The position numbers were made by a program, and so were the translations under genes. Below are positions 1 to 9,764 of a stretch of DNA of 64,000 nt, piece after piece. The notes under the pieces are model-generated. The model worked only from the letters and a program-made list of their open reading frames with translations, was not told where the DNA came from and made no database searches. Within the stretch, counting starts at the first letter, position 1. Every line of letters begins with the position of its first letter. Source of the stretch: Pseudomonas sp. KNUC1026 (GTDB taxonomy: Bacteria; Pseudomonadota; Gammaproteobacteria; Pseudomonadales; Pseudomonadaceae); assembly GCF_021650705.1 (NCBI RefSeq), contig NZ_CP087138.1:4116001-4180000 (forward strand), written 5' to 3'.

Positions 1-1
1 G

Positions 2-729
2 GGAGCACACCTTGCCCGGGGTGCGAGCCTGTACGCAGGCCTCGGCCACGTGCAGCGTCAGCCTGATTACTGGGAGCTGTTCTCACCTGCCAACTCGGCG
101 TTCACCACCCTGCGCCCGGAAAAAGCCACGCAACTGGATGTGGGAGCGCAACGTCGCGGCGAATACACGCGCACGTGGGTCTCCGCCTACGCCGGGCAGG
201 TGCGCGACTACATCCTGTTCGACTACACCGCACCCCGCAGCACCGCGCGCAACATCGACGCAACGATCTGGGCGCAGAGGCAGGCACCGACTGGCATTTC
301 GCGCCGCATTGGGCGGCCGGTGCCAGCCTGGCCTACGCCCATGGCCACAACCGCAGCAGCGGCCAGCCGCTCCCGCAGATGCCCCCGCTGGATACCCGCG
401 TGAGCCTCACCTGGCAGCATGACACATTCAGCGTGGGCGCCCTCTGGCGGGTGGTGAGCGCCCAGCGCCGCATCGACCCCGGCAAGGGCAATGTGGTGGG
501 CAGGGATCGTGAGGCCTCGAGCGGCTTCGGGGTGCTCTCGCTCAACACCGCCTGGCAGGCGACGCGGCGTTTCAGGCTCAGTGCGGGGGTGGACAACCTG
601 TTCGGCAAAACCTACACCGAACACCTGAACCTGGCTGGCAATGCAGGGTGGGGCTACCCGGCCCATGACCCGAAACGGATCAATGAGCCAGGCAGGACGT
701 TCTGGACAAAGGCAGAACTGGAGATTTAG
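2..729 (+). CDS. TonB-dependent receptor, C-terminal part (copper-receptor type), frameshifted
   Basis: This is the 3' portion of an outer-membrane TonB-dependent receptor gene; the start lies left of the window. Frame 2 reads GASLYAGLGHVQRQPDYWEL and continues into barrel strands up to about 270. The reading then moves to frame 1 (GTDWHFAPHWAAGASLAYAHG, then SAGVDNLFGKTYTEHLN, typical last strands of a receptor barrel). The switch is repaired by one extra G in the G-run at 270-272, so it looks like a missing base. The closing residues are KAELEI, without the terminal Phe usual for outer-membrane barrels, and the stop is followed 10 bp later by a heptamer repeat array. The copper/OprC-like assignment rests on general resemblance of the C-terminal strands and is less certain than membership in the receptor family. 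Confidence 0.75.
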
Positions 730-739
730 GCAGTTTCGA

Positions 740-830
740 GCTGCAAGCTGCAAGCTGCAAGCTAGAAGCTAGAAGCTAGAAGCTAGAAGCTAGAAGCTAG
801 AAGCTAGAAGCTAGAAGCTAGAAGCTAGAA
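740..830. repeat. Tandem heptamer array (3 x GCTGCAA + 10 x GCTAGAA)
   Basis: Thirteen uninterrupted 7-bp units: three GCTGCAA at 740-760, then ten GCTAGAA at 761-830. The array is closed by GCTTAGCTTGCAGC, which contains the inverted copy of the starting GCTGCAAGC, so the ends can pair. It fills the space between the receptor stop codon and the tagQ stop codon, and the last codons of tagQ (Ala-Ala-Ser-stop) are themselves written in the repeat. Related but degenerate sequence lies at 40991-41052 and 60179-60265. Confidence 0.95.
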
Positions 831-832
831 GC

Positions 833-1771
833 TTAGCTTGCAGCTTTGCAGGTCGAAGGAGCCCAGTCGCCCAGGTCAGGGCTGCGGCACACCAGCTCCA
901 GGGCTGCCTTGCCGGAGTCGGCAACCTGCTTGCTCTGGGCGCGGCTGGCGTTGGCTTTCTGCAGGCTGGTCTCGGTGCTGACCGCTTCAGCCGGCACGTT
1001 GGCGGCAGGCTTCTTCACCGGGGTGGCTTTTTTCTTGCCGGTGGTGGCGGCCGGTACCGGCGCTGGGGTGGCTGCGGCAACCACGTCCTGGCGCTGAACG
1101 CCCACTTGTTGCAGGTCTTTTTCGTAGGCCTGGGTGTAAGAGCTCAGGTCTTCGCTGGTGCGGCCATCGACCTGGGCGATCAGAGCGTTGGATTCCTGCA
1201 GGCCGGCAACGATTTCGGCCAGGCGCTTGCGGCCTTCGTCATCGCTGACGGTCTTGGCCTTGCGCGCTTGCAGCAGGTTGGCGAACTCGGTCTTGTAGCA
1301 GTTCTGCGAAGCCTGGGCGTAGGCAACGCTACGGTCGATCTGCTGGCGGCTGGCGTCGATGTCGCTGGCGTAGGAGCCGATGCGCTGTTTGTCGTCAGTG
1401 ATCTGCTGCTGTTTCTGGTTGTAGTAACCCACTGCACCACCGGCCAGGGCACCACCGGCGGCGCCGAGGGCAGCGTTGCGGCCGCGCTTGTCCTTGTTGT
1501 CGGTTGCCAGGGCACCGGTAGCAGCGCCGAGCAGGCCGCCGATCACCGCACCGGTGGCGACCGACTTGGTCATGGCCGAGTCGCTGTCACGCAGTTGCTG
1601 CACCGGCTGGTAGCAGGTGGGGTAGTACTGCACCTGAGTGGTTTGCCCCACTTTGGAGCTGGGGTTACCGGCGCAGCCGCCGAGCACCAGGCCGAATGCG
1701 GCGCCCAGGCATGCATAGGCGTAACGGCGGGTCGAAAAAGCGGTCAGGGATACCTTCGGTTGCATGGTCAT
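833..1771 (-). CDS. tagQ: TagQ-like outer-membrane lipoprotein of the T6SS phosphorylation pathway
   Basis: A 312-aa protein with an N-terminal signal and lipobox (LVLGGC-AGN, Cys near residue 33), so probably an outer-membrane lipoprotein. A conserved Cys-rich segment (YYPTCYQPVQQL) follows, then a glycine-zipper stretch with repeated GAxxGG motifs (about residues 70-115), a helical middle, and an Ala/Lys/Pro-rich tail. In P. aeruginosa HSI-I, TagQ anchors the periplasmic protein TagR and feeds the PpkA switch. The gene is last in the minus-strand operon, and its ATG overlaps the tagR stop codon (ATGA), which fixes the start. Position and lipobox support the name; the glycine zipper alone would also suit a general surface-antigen-type lipoprotein. 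The 3' end merges with the heptamer array. Confidence 0.75.
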   Translation of the reverse strand: MTMQPKVSLTAFSTRRYAYACLGAAFGLVLGGCAGNPSSKVGQTTQVQYYPTCYQPVQQLRDSDSAMTKSVATGAVIGGLLGAATGALATDNKDKRGRNAALGAAGGALAGGAVGYYNQKQQQITDDKQRIGSYASDIDASRQQIDRSVAYAQASQNCYKTEFANLLQARKAKTVSDDEGRKRLAEIVAGLQESNALIAQVDGRTSEDLSSYTQAYEKDLQQVGVQRQDVVAAATPAPVPAATTGKKKATPVKKPAANVPAEAVSTETSLQKANASRAQSKQVADSGKAALELVCRSPDLGDWAPSTCKAAS

Positions 1772-3508
1772 GGGTTTCCTTCGGTGGAGTGGCTGGTTGG
1801 GCGGCCGCTTGTGGCAAGCAGCTGCTTGAGGATTGCGGGCGCATCGGCCCGCTGGTTCTTGCGGTATTCGCTTACATGGCGAACGAACAACGTCGCGCGC
1901 GCGACCAGGCTGTCGCCCAGCACGGGTTTGCGTTCGAGTTCTTGCTTGACCCGCTGAAACTGCGCCTGGATCACCGCGTCGGTGTAGCGCGCGCCGCTGG
2001 CAAGGTTGTCGATGTAGATCGCCACGGCGCCGTCCAGCGCGTTGCGGCCATTGCCGATAGCGGCGTCGAACACCTGCGCCGCAGCCTGGTTGCCGGCAGC
2101 CTTGGCCTTGTCGCGGCCCTGGGCCAGGTTGGTCAGGCGAATGTTGTAGTTGTTGATGGTCTCGGCCACCAACGCAGCCGACTGGATTCAGGTTGCCGGC
2201 CGCCTCTTCACGCTGCTGGGCGATCAACGCCACGTTGCGCTTGAGCTCCTCGTTCACCTGGCCCAGCTCGGCCTGGAGCTTGGGGTCGGCGCTGGCGGCG
2301 GCGATGATGCCGTCCAGGCGCTGGGTAGGGTCCTGGGTGTTGTCGATGGCGTCGGTCAGGTTGGCCAGGCGGCCGTCCTTTTTCCACTGGTCGAACAGCT
2401 CCTTGTAGCGTGAGCGCGGTGCCGAGAGCGCGCCGATAGCCACGCGAAAGCCGGTGGTTTCGTTCTTCTGCTCGGTGCCGTCTGCACCGAACAGCGGGTA
2501 CTCACGGCGCATGCCGGTGAACAGCGTCAGCTCACCTTCCAGGTAGTTGCCGCCCTTGACCACGAAACCGCCGTAAGCGCCCTGGCGGCGCCCGGCGCGC
2601 ACCAGCTGGAACGGCTCCTGGACCATCTCGGCGGCGTTGCCGATCACGTCGAACAACCCCAGCGGGTTAGGCAGCTTGGTGCCTACCGGCAACAGCCGCG
2701 CGCCCTGGCCAGTGCCGCCAGCAACCTGGTTGAACACGGCATAGTCGGCCAACGGCGCATCCTGGTCGCTGCCCGGCTGGCGCCGTGGGAACAGGCGCGC
2801 TTCCAGCTCCTGCCGGCTCACCGCCTGGCCGCCGCGCGCGGCGTACTCCCACTCCACTTCCGTGGGCAGGCGCACGAAGCCCAGGCCACCGTCATCGCCC
2901 TTGCCATCACGGCCGCTGACCGGCAGCAGGTCCTTGTGGTAACGGTTGAGCCAGGCGCTGTAGACCGCCGCAAAACGTTCGGCCTCGAAGTGCGAAAGGT
3001 TCACCTCCGGCAGGCGCACAGCCATGCCCTCCTCGGCTTCGCACGCTGGCGCTTCGCCGCCGCTTGCCAGCGCGTCGGCCTGGGCCATCACTTGCTGATA
3101 CTGGCGCCGAGTGACTTCGTACTTGCCCATGAAGTACATCATCGGTTTGAGCGGCGAACCGGCCTCGGGCTTGGGCAGCAGCGGGGTTACCGCCTTGCGC
3201 CAGCCAGTGGGCAGGTCGCCCACGGAGAACGGCCCGCTGATGTAGTCGCGCCGGTAACCCGACATGAACGACTGCTGGTAGCCCGGCTCGCCTTCGCTGA
3301 ACGGGTAACCCAGATTGATTTCGCGGTCATCCAATGCGCCATGGGCCAGCACGTACACATAGCGGAACACCATCTCGCCATCGCATGGCAGCGGCAGGCT
3401 CAGGTCTCCGGCCAGCGGCTTGGGGTTGTCCGGGGTGCTTTCGGCCTCATCGGCCACAGCCCCCAGCGAGCACAGCGCCAGCATCAGCGCGATCAAGGTT
3501 CTAGACAT
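1768..3508 (-). CDS. tagR: TagR-like periplasmic SUMF1/formylglycine-enzyme-fold protein, frameshifted
   Basis: Corrected length is about 579 aa. It begins with a signal peptide (MSRTLIALMLALCSLGAVADE) and has a SUMF1/FGE-sulfatase fold: MMYFMGKYEVTRRQYQQVM, RLPTEVEWEYAARGG, FDVIGNAAEMVQEPF and ETTGFRVAIG are the hallmark strings. A helical C-terminal region ends in HSTEGNP. Near 2184-2187 the frame must advance one base (AAGNLN continues as QSAALVAETINN), so a base appears to be inserted. In HSI-I, TagR is a periplasmic activator that promotes PpkA dimerisation and sits on TagQ. The start overlaps the end of tagS by 8 bp. Without the repair the frame runs on and fuses artificially to tagQ. 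Confidence 0.85.
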
Positions 3509-4709
3509 CACGAATGCCCTCCGCGGGCTCGATTCGGGTGGTGCGCCAGCCGCCGGCGGTGGCCGCCAGGCCGCTGAGCGCCAAGGTGGCCAGGCACGCC
3601 AGCAGGTAATGGCCTGCCGCGAGGTAACAGGCAGTGTCGCCGCGTTCGCCTGCGAACAATTCGTTGAGCCAGCGCGAGGCCAGCAGGTACAGCACGCCAC
3701 TGAGCAGGCTCGCCAGGGCAGCGCTGTACAGCGCCTGAAACTGCACGAACAGCAGCAATGCGGCGAGGGGAAAGCCCATCAGCCGCAGCACTGCCAGCGG
3801 TTTGCGCTTGCGCTCCACCGCTGCCAGGGTGCCTGCACCGATGGCGGCGAAGGCGCCACCGAGGGCCAGCGAAGCGATGATCCAGAACACCACCGACAGG
3901 TTGTGGCTCAACGAGCGCACCTGGGCGATGGATTCGGCCTGGGTGGCGACGGTGATGCCCTGGCTGGCGAACCACTGGCGTAGCGGCTCCACGTCGTCGA
4001 GGCCGCGCGCATACAGCCTGAACGCCGGGTACACCCGCGTGGCAGGGTTGGCAGGTTCCGCCCCTGGCCAGCCGAGTGATGGCACCGCGCGGCCGTCGCG
4101 ATAGTCTTCGGCCGCTTCCAGCAAGCTCAACGAGGCGAACACGCCATCACGGGCGAATGCTTCGATGGGCAGCACCGCGCTGACCTGCAACGGCACCTGC
4201 CGGGCCTGCGGCTGGCCGGCCACTTGCCGGCCAATCGAGGCTTCGAGGTGGTCACCGGCCTGTGCGCCGAGCTTGGCGGCCAAGGTATGGCTGAGAATCA
4301 CGGAGCCAAGCCCGGCGGGTGCCTGGGCCTCACCCAGCAAGGGGTCACCAGGCGCGGTGGGGATCATTTCGGCGGTGTTCAGCAAGGCTTCGCTACCGGT
4401 CTTGCGCAGCTCAAGCGTGGCGGCGATCTGCCGGGTCCGCGGGACCGCGAAGGCCACATCGCCGCGCATGGCCAGGCGGTCGACCTGCTCGCCGCTCAAG
4501 CGCGCGCCGGCCAACGGCACGATTTCACGGGTTTGTGGGCTGCGCTCCAACTGTGTGGTGAGGTTGCCGACCAGCCCGCCCTTGAGCCCGAACAGCACCA
4601 GCAGGGGGGCCAGCACGGCCACCAGCGCCAGCACTGCGCAGGCAGAGAGCCGCCATTCGTCGCGGTAATCCTGCCAGGCCAGGCGGCCGATCAACGAGGT
4701 GCGAATCAT
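3501..4709 (-). CDS. tagS: TagS-like ABC transporter permease (T6SS regulation)
   Basis: A 402-aa inner-membrane protein with a FtsX/MacB-type layout. One membrane segment lies near the N-terminus (CAVLALVAVLAPLLVLFGL). A large periplasmic domain follows (about residues 50-265). Three C-terminal segments start at VVFWIIASLALGGAFAAIG, then LLLFVQFQALYSAALASLL and LLACLATLALSGLAATAGG. It pairs with the ATPase TagT encoded immediately upstream; the ATG overlaps the tagT stop (ATGA). In P. aeruginosa the TagTS complex, together with TagR and TagQ, is needed for PpkA to respond to envelope attack. The frame is intact, unlike its downstream neighbour. Confidence 0.85.
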   Translation of the reverse strand: MIRTSLIGRLAWQDYRDEWRLSACAVLALVAVLAPLLVLFGLKGGLVGNLTTQLERSPQTREIVPLAGARLSGEQVDRLAMRGDVAFAVPRTRQIAATLELRKTGSEALLNTAEMIPTAPGDPLLGEAQAPAGLGSVILSHTLAAKLGAQAGDHLEASIGRQVAGQPQARQVPLQVSAVLPIEAFARDGVFASLSLLEAAEDYRDGRAVPSLGWPGAEPANPATRVYPAFRLYARGLDDVEPLRQWFASQGITVATQAESIAQVRSLSHNLSVVFWIIASLALGGAFAAIGAGTLAAVERKRKPLAVLRLMGFPLAALLLFVQFQALYSAALASLLSGVLYLLASRWLNELFAGERGDTACYLAAGHYLLACLATLALSGLAATAGGWRTTRIEPAEGIRDV

Positions 4710-5419
4710 GCAGCCTCCAGGCGCGCGGTCACGCCGCCGTCGGTGTCGCGCTGCAGGTTGAGCCGGGCGATGCGCAGGCCCGCCGCACGCATGGCAGGTT
4801 CGTCGTGGCTGGCAATCACCAGGCCCGCCTGCTGTTCACGCACTTGCTCCAGCAGCAGGCTCATCACCCGCTCGGCATTGAGCGGGTCGAGCGCGGCGGT
4901 GGGCTCATCGGCCAACACCAGCGCCGGGCCATGGGCAAGCGCCCGCGCGCAACTCACGCGCTGGCGCTGGCCCACCGACAACTGCGACGGGCGCTGGCGC
5001 AGCAGCCCGGTGATGTCCAGCCGCTCGGCCAGGCGCTCGACCTCGCCACCATCGGCCAGCCCCAGCAGCTCACGGCTCAACGCGATGTTGCCGCGCACGC
5101 TCAGGTAGCCGAGCAGCCCGCCGGTTTGCAGCACATAGCCCAGGTGCTCGCCGCGCAGCCCGGCCAACCGCTCCTGCCGGCCTTGCTGCCACAGCCGCGC
5201 CACATCGTGTTCCACACCCGCCATGCGCCAGCTGAAGCGTTCGGCCTCGCTGGGCGCGGCCACCAGCGCCAGCAGGTCAAGCACGCTGCTCTTGCCGCTG
5301 CCGCTGGGGCCGACCAGCGCCCAGCGCTCACCCGGCGCGATGTGCCAGGCCGGCACTTCCAGGGTGTAGCGCTGGGCGCCCTGGCCACGCTGCTTGCGCA
5401 CGTTGAGCAAATGAATCAT
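4706..5419 (-). CDS. tagT: TagT-like ABC transporter ATPase (T6SS regulation)
   Basis: A 237-aa cytoplasmic ATP-binding subunit. Visible motifs are Walker A (GPSGSGKSS, about residue 36), the Q-loop region (GYVLQTGG), the signature LSVGQRQRVS, Walker B with the catalytic Glu (LVLADEPTAALDP) and the H-loop (VIASHDE). This is the LolD/MacB-type family that works with FtsX-like permeases, matching TagS next door. The start ATG overlaps the ppkA stop codon. Together with TagS it is expected to sit upstream of the PpkA kinase in the envelope-sensing branch of T6SS control. Confidence 0.85.
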   Translation of the reverse strand: MIHLLNVRKQRGQGAQRYTLEVPAWHIAPGERWALVGPSGSGKSSVLDLLALVAAPSEAERFSWRMAGVEHDVARLWQQGRQERLAGLRGEHLGYVLQTGGLLGYLSVRGNIALSRELLGLADGGEVERLAERLDITGLLRQRPSQLSVGQRQRVSCARALAHGPALVLADEPTAALDPLNAERVMSLLLEQVREQQAGLVIASHDEPAMRAAGLRIARLNLQRDTDGGVTARLEAA

Positions 5420-8398
5420 GGCAGCGTCGACAGTGGCACGCGGTACAAGGCGTCGCCCGGTTCGGCATTGCCGAAGCGCACCCAGTTGGCCACGTCGTTG
5501 TGGAAGGTTTCGTACAGGCGGATCTTCGACTCCAGCTCGTCGATGAAGTCTTCCTGCTCGGCCACGCTCAGCGACAGCCAGAGGTCCTGGGTCATGCCCA
5601 GCACCTTGCTGCGATACGGCAGGCCTTGCAGGTATTCGCCCAGCACGCCGCTGGCCGCCAGGTTGCCGCCCTGGCGCAAGGCGCTGGGGTCGCGGCTCAT
5701 GTAGGCGCTGGCACTGGCGATCTGCTGGAAGAAGTCCTTGGGTGAAGTTTTGGTGGCTCGCGCGGCATCGACGATCAGCTTGAGCGACTGCTGCAATTCG
5801 TTGAGCTGCAACTTGCTCGGCGGCGCGCACACCTGAAAGGCCGGCAGCGCCGGGTTGGCCAGGTCGCGGTCGGCGGTCCAGGCGCTGACCAGCGCGGGCG
5901 CACGGTTGTTGTCGTGGCGGCCGAGAAATCCATGTGCATCGCGTAGCCGACTGCAGCGGACTTATCCACAAGGCTCGGCGCGCCGGCCAGTTGTGGCGAT
6001 GGCAGGGCCTGGCCCTGGCGCACCTGATGGGCGAGGTCGGCGAATACCGCACCGATCTCGCCCACACGCTCGCCGAAGCGGGCGACGTCGCCGCCGGGCA
6101 CCGGCACATACAGGTCGCCGATGCGCGGGTTGGCGTCGGCAGTGAGGGTGCGGTACTGCTGCTCGGCAAAGCCGTGGTCGCGCGTGCCGGCCGGGGTTTG
6201 CAGGTGCAGCGCGAAAATCTTGATCTGCTTGCCGGCTGCGGCCTGGCGCACCTCGGCTTCGTTCATGCCGGTGGAGCTCAGCGGGTTGTTCTTGCGCAGG
6301 GCGCCGGCATCAGTGATCAACAGGATGACCCGCGCGCCATAGGGCGACCAGTCCATCTCATCGACCGCCTGCATCACGCCGGCGAAGGCGTCTTCATCGA
6401 ACGAAGCGCTGTTGACGGCAGTGGCTTTGACCTGCCGCGCCTGGTTCAGAAACGCCTGCGGGTCGCTGCCCTTGCCCAGCGGGATGAGCGTTTTGGCCAG
6501 GTATTCCAGGCCCGGAGTTTTCTTCACGCTGTTACGAAAGCCCACCATGCCGAAATCGACGCTGCCCAGTTCGCCACGCTCGGCCATGCGCTGCTGGATG
6601 TTGCCCACCACCTCGTTGACCTGGTCGATGTACGGCTGCATCGACATGGAGGTGTCGACCACCAGCACCACGCCGGTACGGAAGGCCTGCGCCGCAGCGC
6701 CCGTGCTGGCGGGCGCCGCCTGGCCAGGGTCGATGGAGGCGATGTTGAGCAACTGCACCGGCAGGCCGTTCTGATCGAAGCTCTCTTTGGCCTCGAAGAT
6801 CGGCAGCAGGTAGAAGCGATCCTGCGGCACAGCGCTGGCCTTGGGTTCCAGCGCCAGCACCTGGCTGTTGTCGCTGGGGTTGGCCTGGGCCTGGTCGAGT
6901 GCCTTGCGCGCGCTGCCGGGGTTGGCGAGCAGCTTCTCCACGGTTTTCGGGTCACGCAGGAACATCACCGGGTCGCGCCCGGAGCGCTCGGTGAACTTGA
7001 GCACCAGGCTTTGCTTCCAGTCACTGGCCTGGCTTGCAGGCAGCCAGCCTTCGGGCTGGCCGTCGCTGGAAGCGCCTACCTGCAACCACGGCTGGCCGTT
7101 CTGGTCCTGGCGCTGGTAGACGTAGAGCACCGAGAAGGTCGGGATCGCTGTGCCAGCGTTGCCACCGGGCTGCTCGCGCAGAGTAGCGCCGGGCTGGCTG
7201 AGCACGCGCTGGTACAGGGTTTTCTTACCCGGCATCAGCAAGGGATGGCTGCCGTTGTCCACAGGCGGTTGCGCTGCAGCCGGTGTGCCAGCCTGGGCGG
7301 CCACCGGCGCACTGGCCGGGGCCTTGCTGGCGCTGGCTGGCGCCTGGCCGGCGGGCTTGAACGACCACCAGCCACCGGCAGCCAGCGCCACGGCAAGCGC
7401 CAGTGCGCTCACTGCCAGCAACGGGCCACGGCCACCTTTGGCCGGGGGTGCCGGGCGCGTGGCGGCGGCAACGGCGGCAGGCGAAGCCGGCGCGCCTCGG
7501 GGAATGTCGATGCTGACCGGGGTCATGCCCGCCAGGCTCTGCTCGGTTGCCTGGGAAACCGCCGGCACCGGGCGGATCAAGGTGATTTCATCGTCGGCTG
7601 GCAGGGCATCCAGCGCTGCGACGAGTTCTTCGGCGGTGCTGAAGCGCTCGTCCGGCGCCTTGGCCAGCAACCGGCTGAGAATGGGCTGGTAACGCCCATG
7701 CAGCGGCGGCAGGGCCGGCAAGGGTTCGGTCAAATGCGCCAGTGCCGTGGACAGCGCATCGCTGCCGCGGTAGGGCAGCTCGCCCACCAGGATTTCATAC
7801 ATCACCACGCCGAGCGCGTAGAGGTCGGCGCGGCCGTCGACTTCCTGGCCGCGCGCCTGCTCCGGGCTCATGTAGCTGGGGGTGCCCACCGCGAAGCCGG
7901 CCTGGGTGAACTGGGTACGGTCATCGAGGGACTTGGCGATGCCGAAGTCCGACAGCACGGCTGTGCCGTCGGCACGAAACAGAATGTTGGCCGGCTTCAC
8001 GTCACGGTGCACCAGGCCCTGGCGGTGCGCGTAGCCCAGGGCGCTGGCGATCTGCCGCAGCCATGCCAGGCCCTGCTCGGGCCTGATGCCTTCCGCCAGA
8101 CGCTCGCGCAGCGTGCCGTTGGGCAGGTACTCCATGGCCATGTAGTACAGCTCGCCGACGTTGCCGATGTCGTGAATGGTCACGGTGCTGGGGTGCGACA
8201 GCCGCGCCAGCGTGCGCCCCTCGCGCAGGAAGCGCTCGCAGAACACCGGGTCAGCGGCCAGTGCCTGGCTCATCACCTTCAGGGCTACCTTGCGCTCCAG
8301 CGACACCTGGGTGGCCAGGTATACATTGGCCATGGCGCCTTCGCCGATCTCGCCGTCGAGGGTGTAGCCGGGGATCTGCACGTTAAGGGGGCTTTCAT
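5416..8398 (-). CDS. ppkA: PpkA, T6SS serine/threonine kinase with vWA domain, two frameshifts
   Basis: Corrected length is about 994 aa. The N-terminal kinase domain shows a Gly loop (GEIGEGAMANVYLA), catalytic Lys (VALKVM), HRDVKPANIL, SDFGIAK and GTPSYMSPEQA within roughly the first 270 residues. A Pro/Ala linker and a single membrane segment (LLAVSALALAVALAAGGWW) follow, then a periplasmic von Willebrand A domain with a MIDAS motif (VVDTSMSMQ). It phosphorylates Fha to trigger T6SS assembly; PppA reverses this. The best start is the ATG at 8398 overlapping the pppA stop. Reaching it requires one more G in the run at 8387-8391; otherwise translation would begin at a GTG at 8381. A second break near 5921 (one missing base) moves the C-terminal 160 residues to another frame. 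Confidence 0.9.
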
Positions 8399-9120
8399 CG
8401 GCTGACCTTCACGACCACTGCGGTGATGTTGTCGGGGGCGCCGCGGGTCAGGCCCAGGTGGACCAGGCTGCGCACCACGGTGTAAGGGTCGGCATGGGCG
8501 AGCACGCCGCGGATTTCGTCGTCGTCGGCCGTCTTGTTCAGGCCGTCGCTGCACAGCAGGTAGGTATCGCCCTCGCGTACCTCGAAACTGGCGCTGTCCA
8601 GTTCGAGGTCGTCGGCCACGCCGACGGCGCGGGTGACGATGTTCGAGCGCGGGTGCAGCCGTGCGTCGGCCTCGCTGAGCAGGCCGCTGTCGACCAGGCC
8701 CTGCACGTAGCTGTGGTCCTTGGACAGGCTCTGCAAAGCGCCTTCACGCAGGCGATACAGGCGGCTGTCGCCGGCCCACAGGCGAAACCCCTGGGCCTCG
8801 CGCATGGCCAGCACCACCACGGTGCTGCCCATGCGCTGGCCGTCGACGCGCTGGCTCTGCTCGCACACCTGGGTGTTGACGCGGTCAAGCTCGGCGCACA
8901 CCAGGCTGGTGAACACCGGCAGCGACAACGCGCTCTCCAGCCCGCGCAGGCGGTCGACGATCAGGTTGCTTACATAGTCGCCGGCCGCGTGGCCACCCAT
9001 GCCGTCGGCCACCACCCACAGGCCTGCCGCTGGCAGATCCAGGCACGCGTCTTCGTTGACCTGGCGGACCATCCCGACGTGGCTGTAGCTGGCCGACTTG
9101 AATACCAACGCCACACTCAT
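8395..9120 (-). CDS. pppA: PppA, PP2C-type serine/threonine phosphatase of the T6SS
   Basis: A 241-aa cytoplasmic PP2C-family phosphatase. The metal-binding signatures are present in order: QVNEDACLDL, VVADGMGGHAAGDY, LLCSDGLNK and GAPDNITAVVV. It antagonises PpkA by dephosphorylating Fha, resetting the secretion machine. Start and stop each overlap neighbours by ATGA junctions (tagF upstream, ppkA downstream), a sign of translational coupling. The frame is intact. Confidence 0.92.
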   Translation of the reverse strand: MSVALVFKSASYSHVGMVRQVNEDACLDLPAAGLWVVADGMGGHAAGDYVSNLIVDRLRGLESALSLPVFTSLVCAELDRVNTQVCEQSQRVDGQRMGSTVVVLAMREAQGFRLWAGDSRLYRLREGALQSLSKDHSYVQGLVDSGLLSEADARLHPRSNIVTRAVGVADDLELDSASFEVREGDTYLLCSDGLNKTADDDEIRGVLAHADPYTVVRSLVHLGLTRGAPDNITAVVVKVSR

Positions 9121-9764
9121 GCTCCTTGTGCGCCAAGCAGGCCGGCAAAGGCCGGCGCGGGAGGCAGGCCATCGCAGCGGCGCACGCCGGCGGCCACCTG
9201 CTCGCTGCCCTCGCCCCACCACAGGCTTGCGCCCTGGCAAGCCCAGTGCTGCAACCAGTGGCGCGCAACGTTGTTGTCCAGGCTGGCAAGCCGTGCCCAA
9301 GGGCCGTGCTGCTCGCCCTTGGCGGCCTGGCCCAACACCAGCGGCGGGAGCGCTTGCACGCCCGCCTCGAAAGCCTCGAACCCTGCGCCCTCCTCCAGGC
9401 TGTGCAGCATCAGCGCCTCGGCCTGGCCAAACCAGGCTTCATGCCCGCCCGGCAGGCCGGCGAGGTCTGCATCGGCCGGCAGCACGCAGGCCACCGTCAA
9501 CGGAAAATACCGCCCCACGCGATCAACGCTGGGCATCACCACGCCGGCCACTGCCTGCTCGCCACACACACCGGGCGCCGCAGCGAATCGCCACAACGGG
9601 CTGACCAGGTAAGCCTGCAACCAGCCTTCGCCCATCGCCGCCTGGCTGTGGGCGATGCCCGCTGCCAGCCAGGCATCCCACGCAGTGATGAACGACGGCG
9701 GCAACCCGCGGCTGACGAAGTCGCCGCGGCTGGCGAGCTTGCCGTAGAAACCTGTGCCGCTCAT
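9117..9764 (-). CDS. tagF: TagF, T6SS-associated protein (post-translational repressor)
   Basis: A 215-aa protein with the TagF family opening GFYGKLASRGDFVSRGLP and the further conserved pattern VMPSVDRVGRYFPLTV. In P. aeruginosa, TagF represses T6SS assembly independently of PpkA through Fha; in some other bacteria it is fused to PppA. Here it is separate but directly adjacent to pppA. Its ATG overlaps the tssM stop codon. No signal peptide or membrane segment is seen, so it should be cytoplasmic. Confidence 0.9.
   Translation of the reverse strand: MSGTGFYGKLASRGDFVSRGLPPSFITAWDAWLAAGIAHSQAAMGEGWLQAYLVSPLWRFAAAPGVCGEQAVAGVVMPSVDRVGRYFPLTVACVLPADADLAGLPGGHEAWFGQAEALMLHSLEEGAGFEAFEAGVQALPPLVLGQAAKGEQHGPWARLASLDNNVARHWLQHWACQGASLWWGEGSEQVAAGVRRCDGLPPAPAFAGLLGAQGA

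Noticed and set aside
740..830. Heptamer array considered as a CRISPR array
   Set aside because: Units are 7 bp, contiguous and without spacers; no cas genes nearby.
833..3700. One continuous minus-strand frame of 955 codons spanning tagR and tagQ
   Set aside because: It results from the frameshift in tagR at about 2185 and reads through tagR's last 135 codons in the wrong frame; the correct frame stops at 1768 and tagQ starts at 1771 with a proper lipobox.
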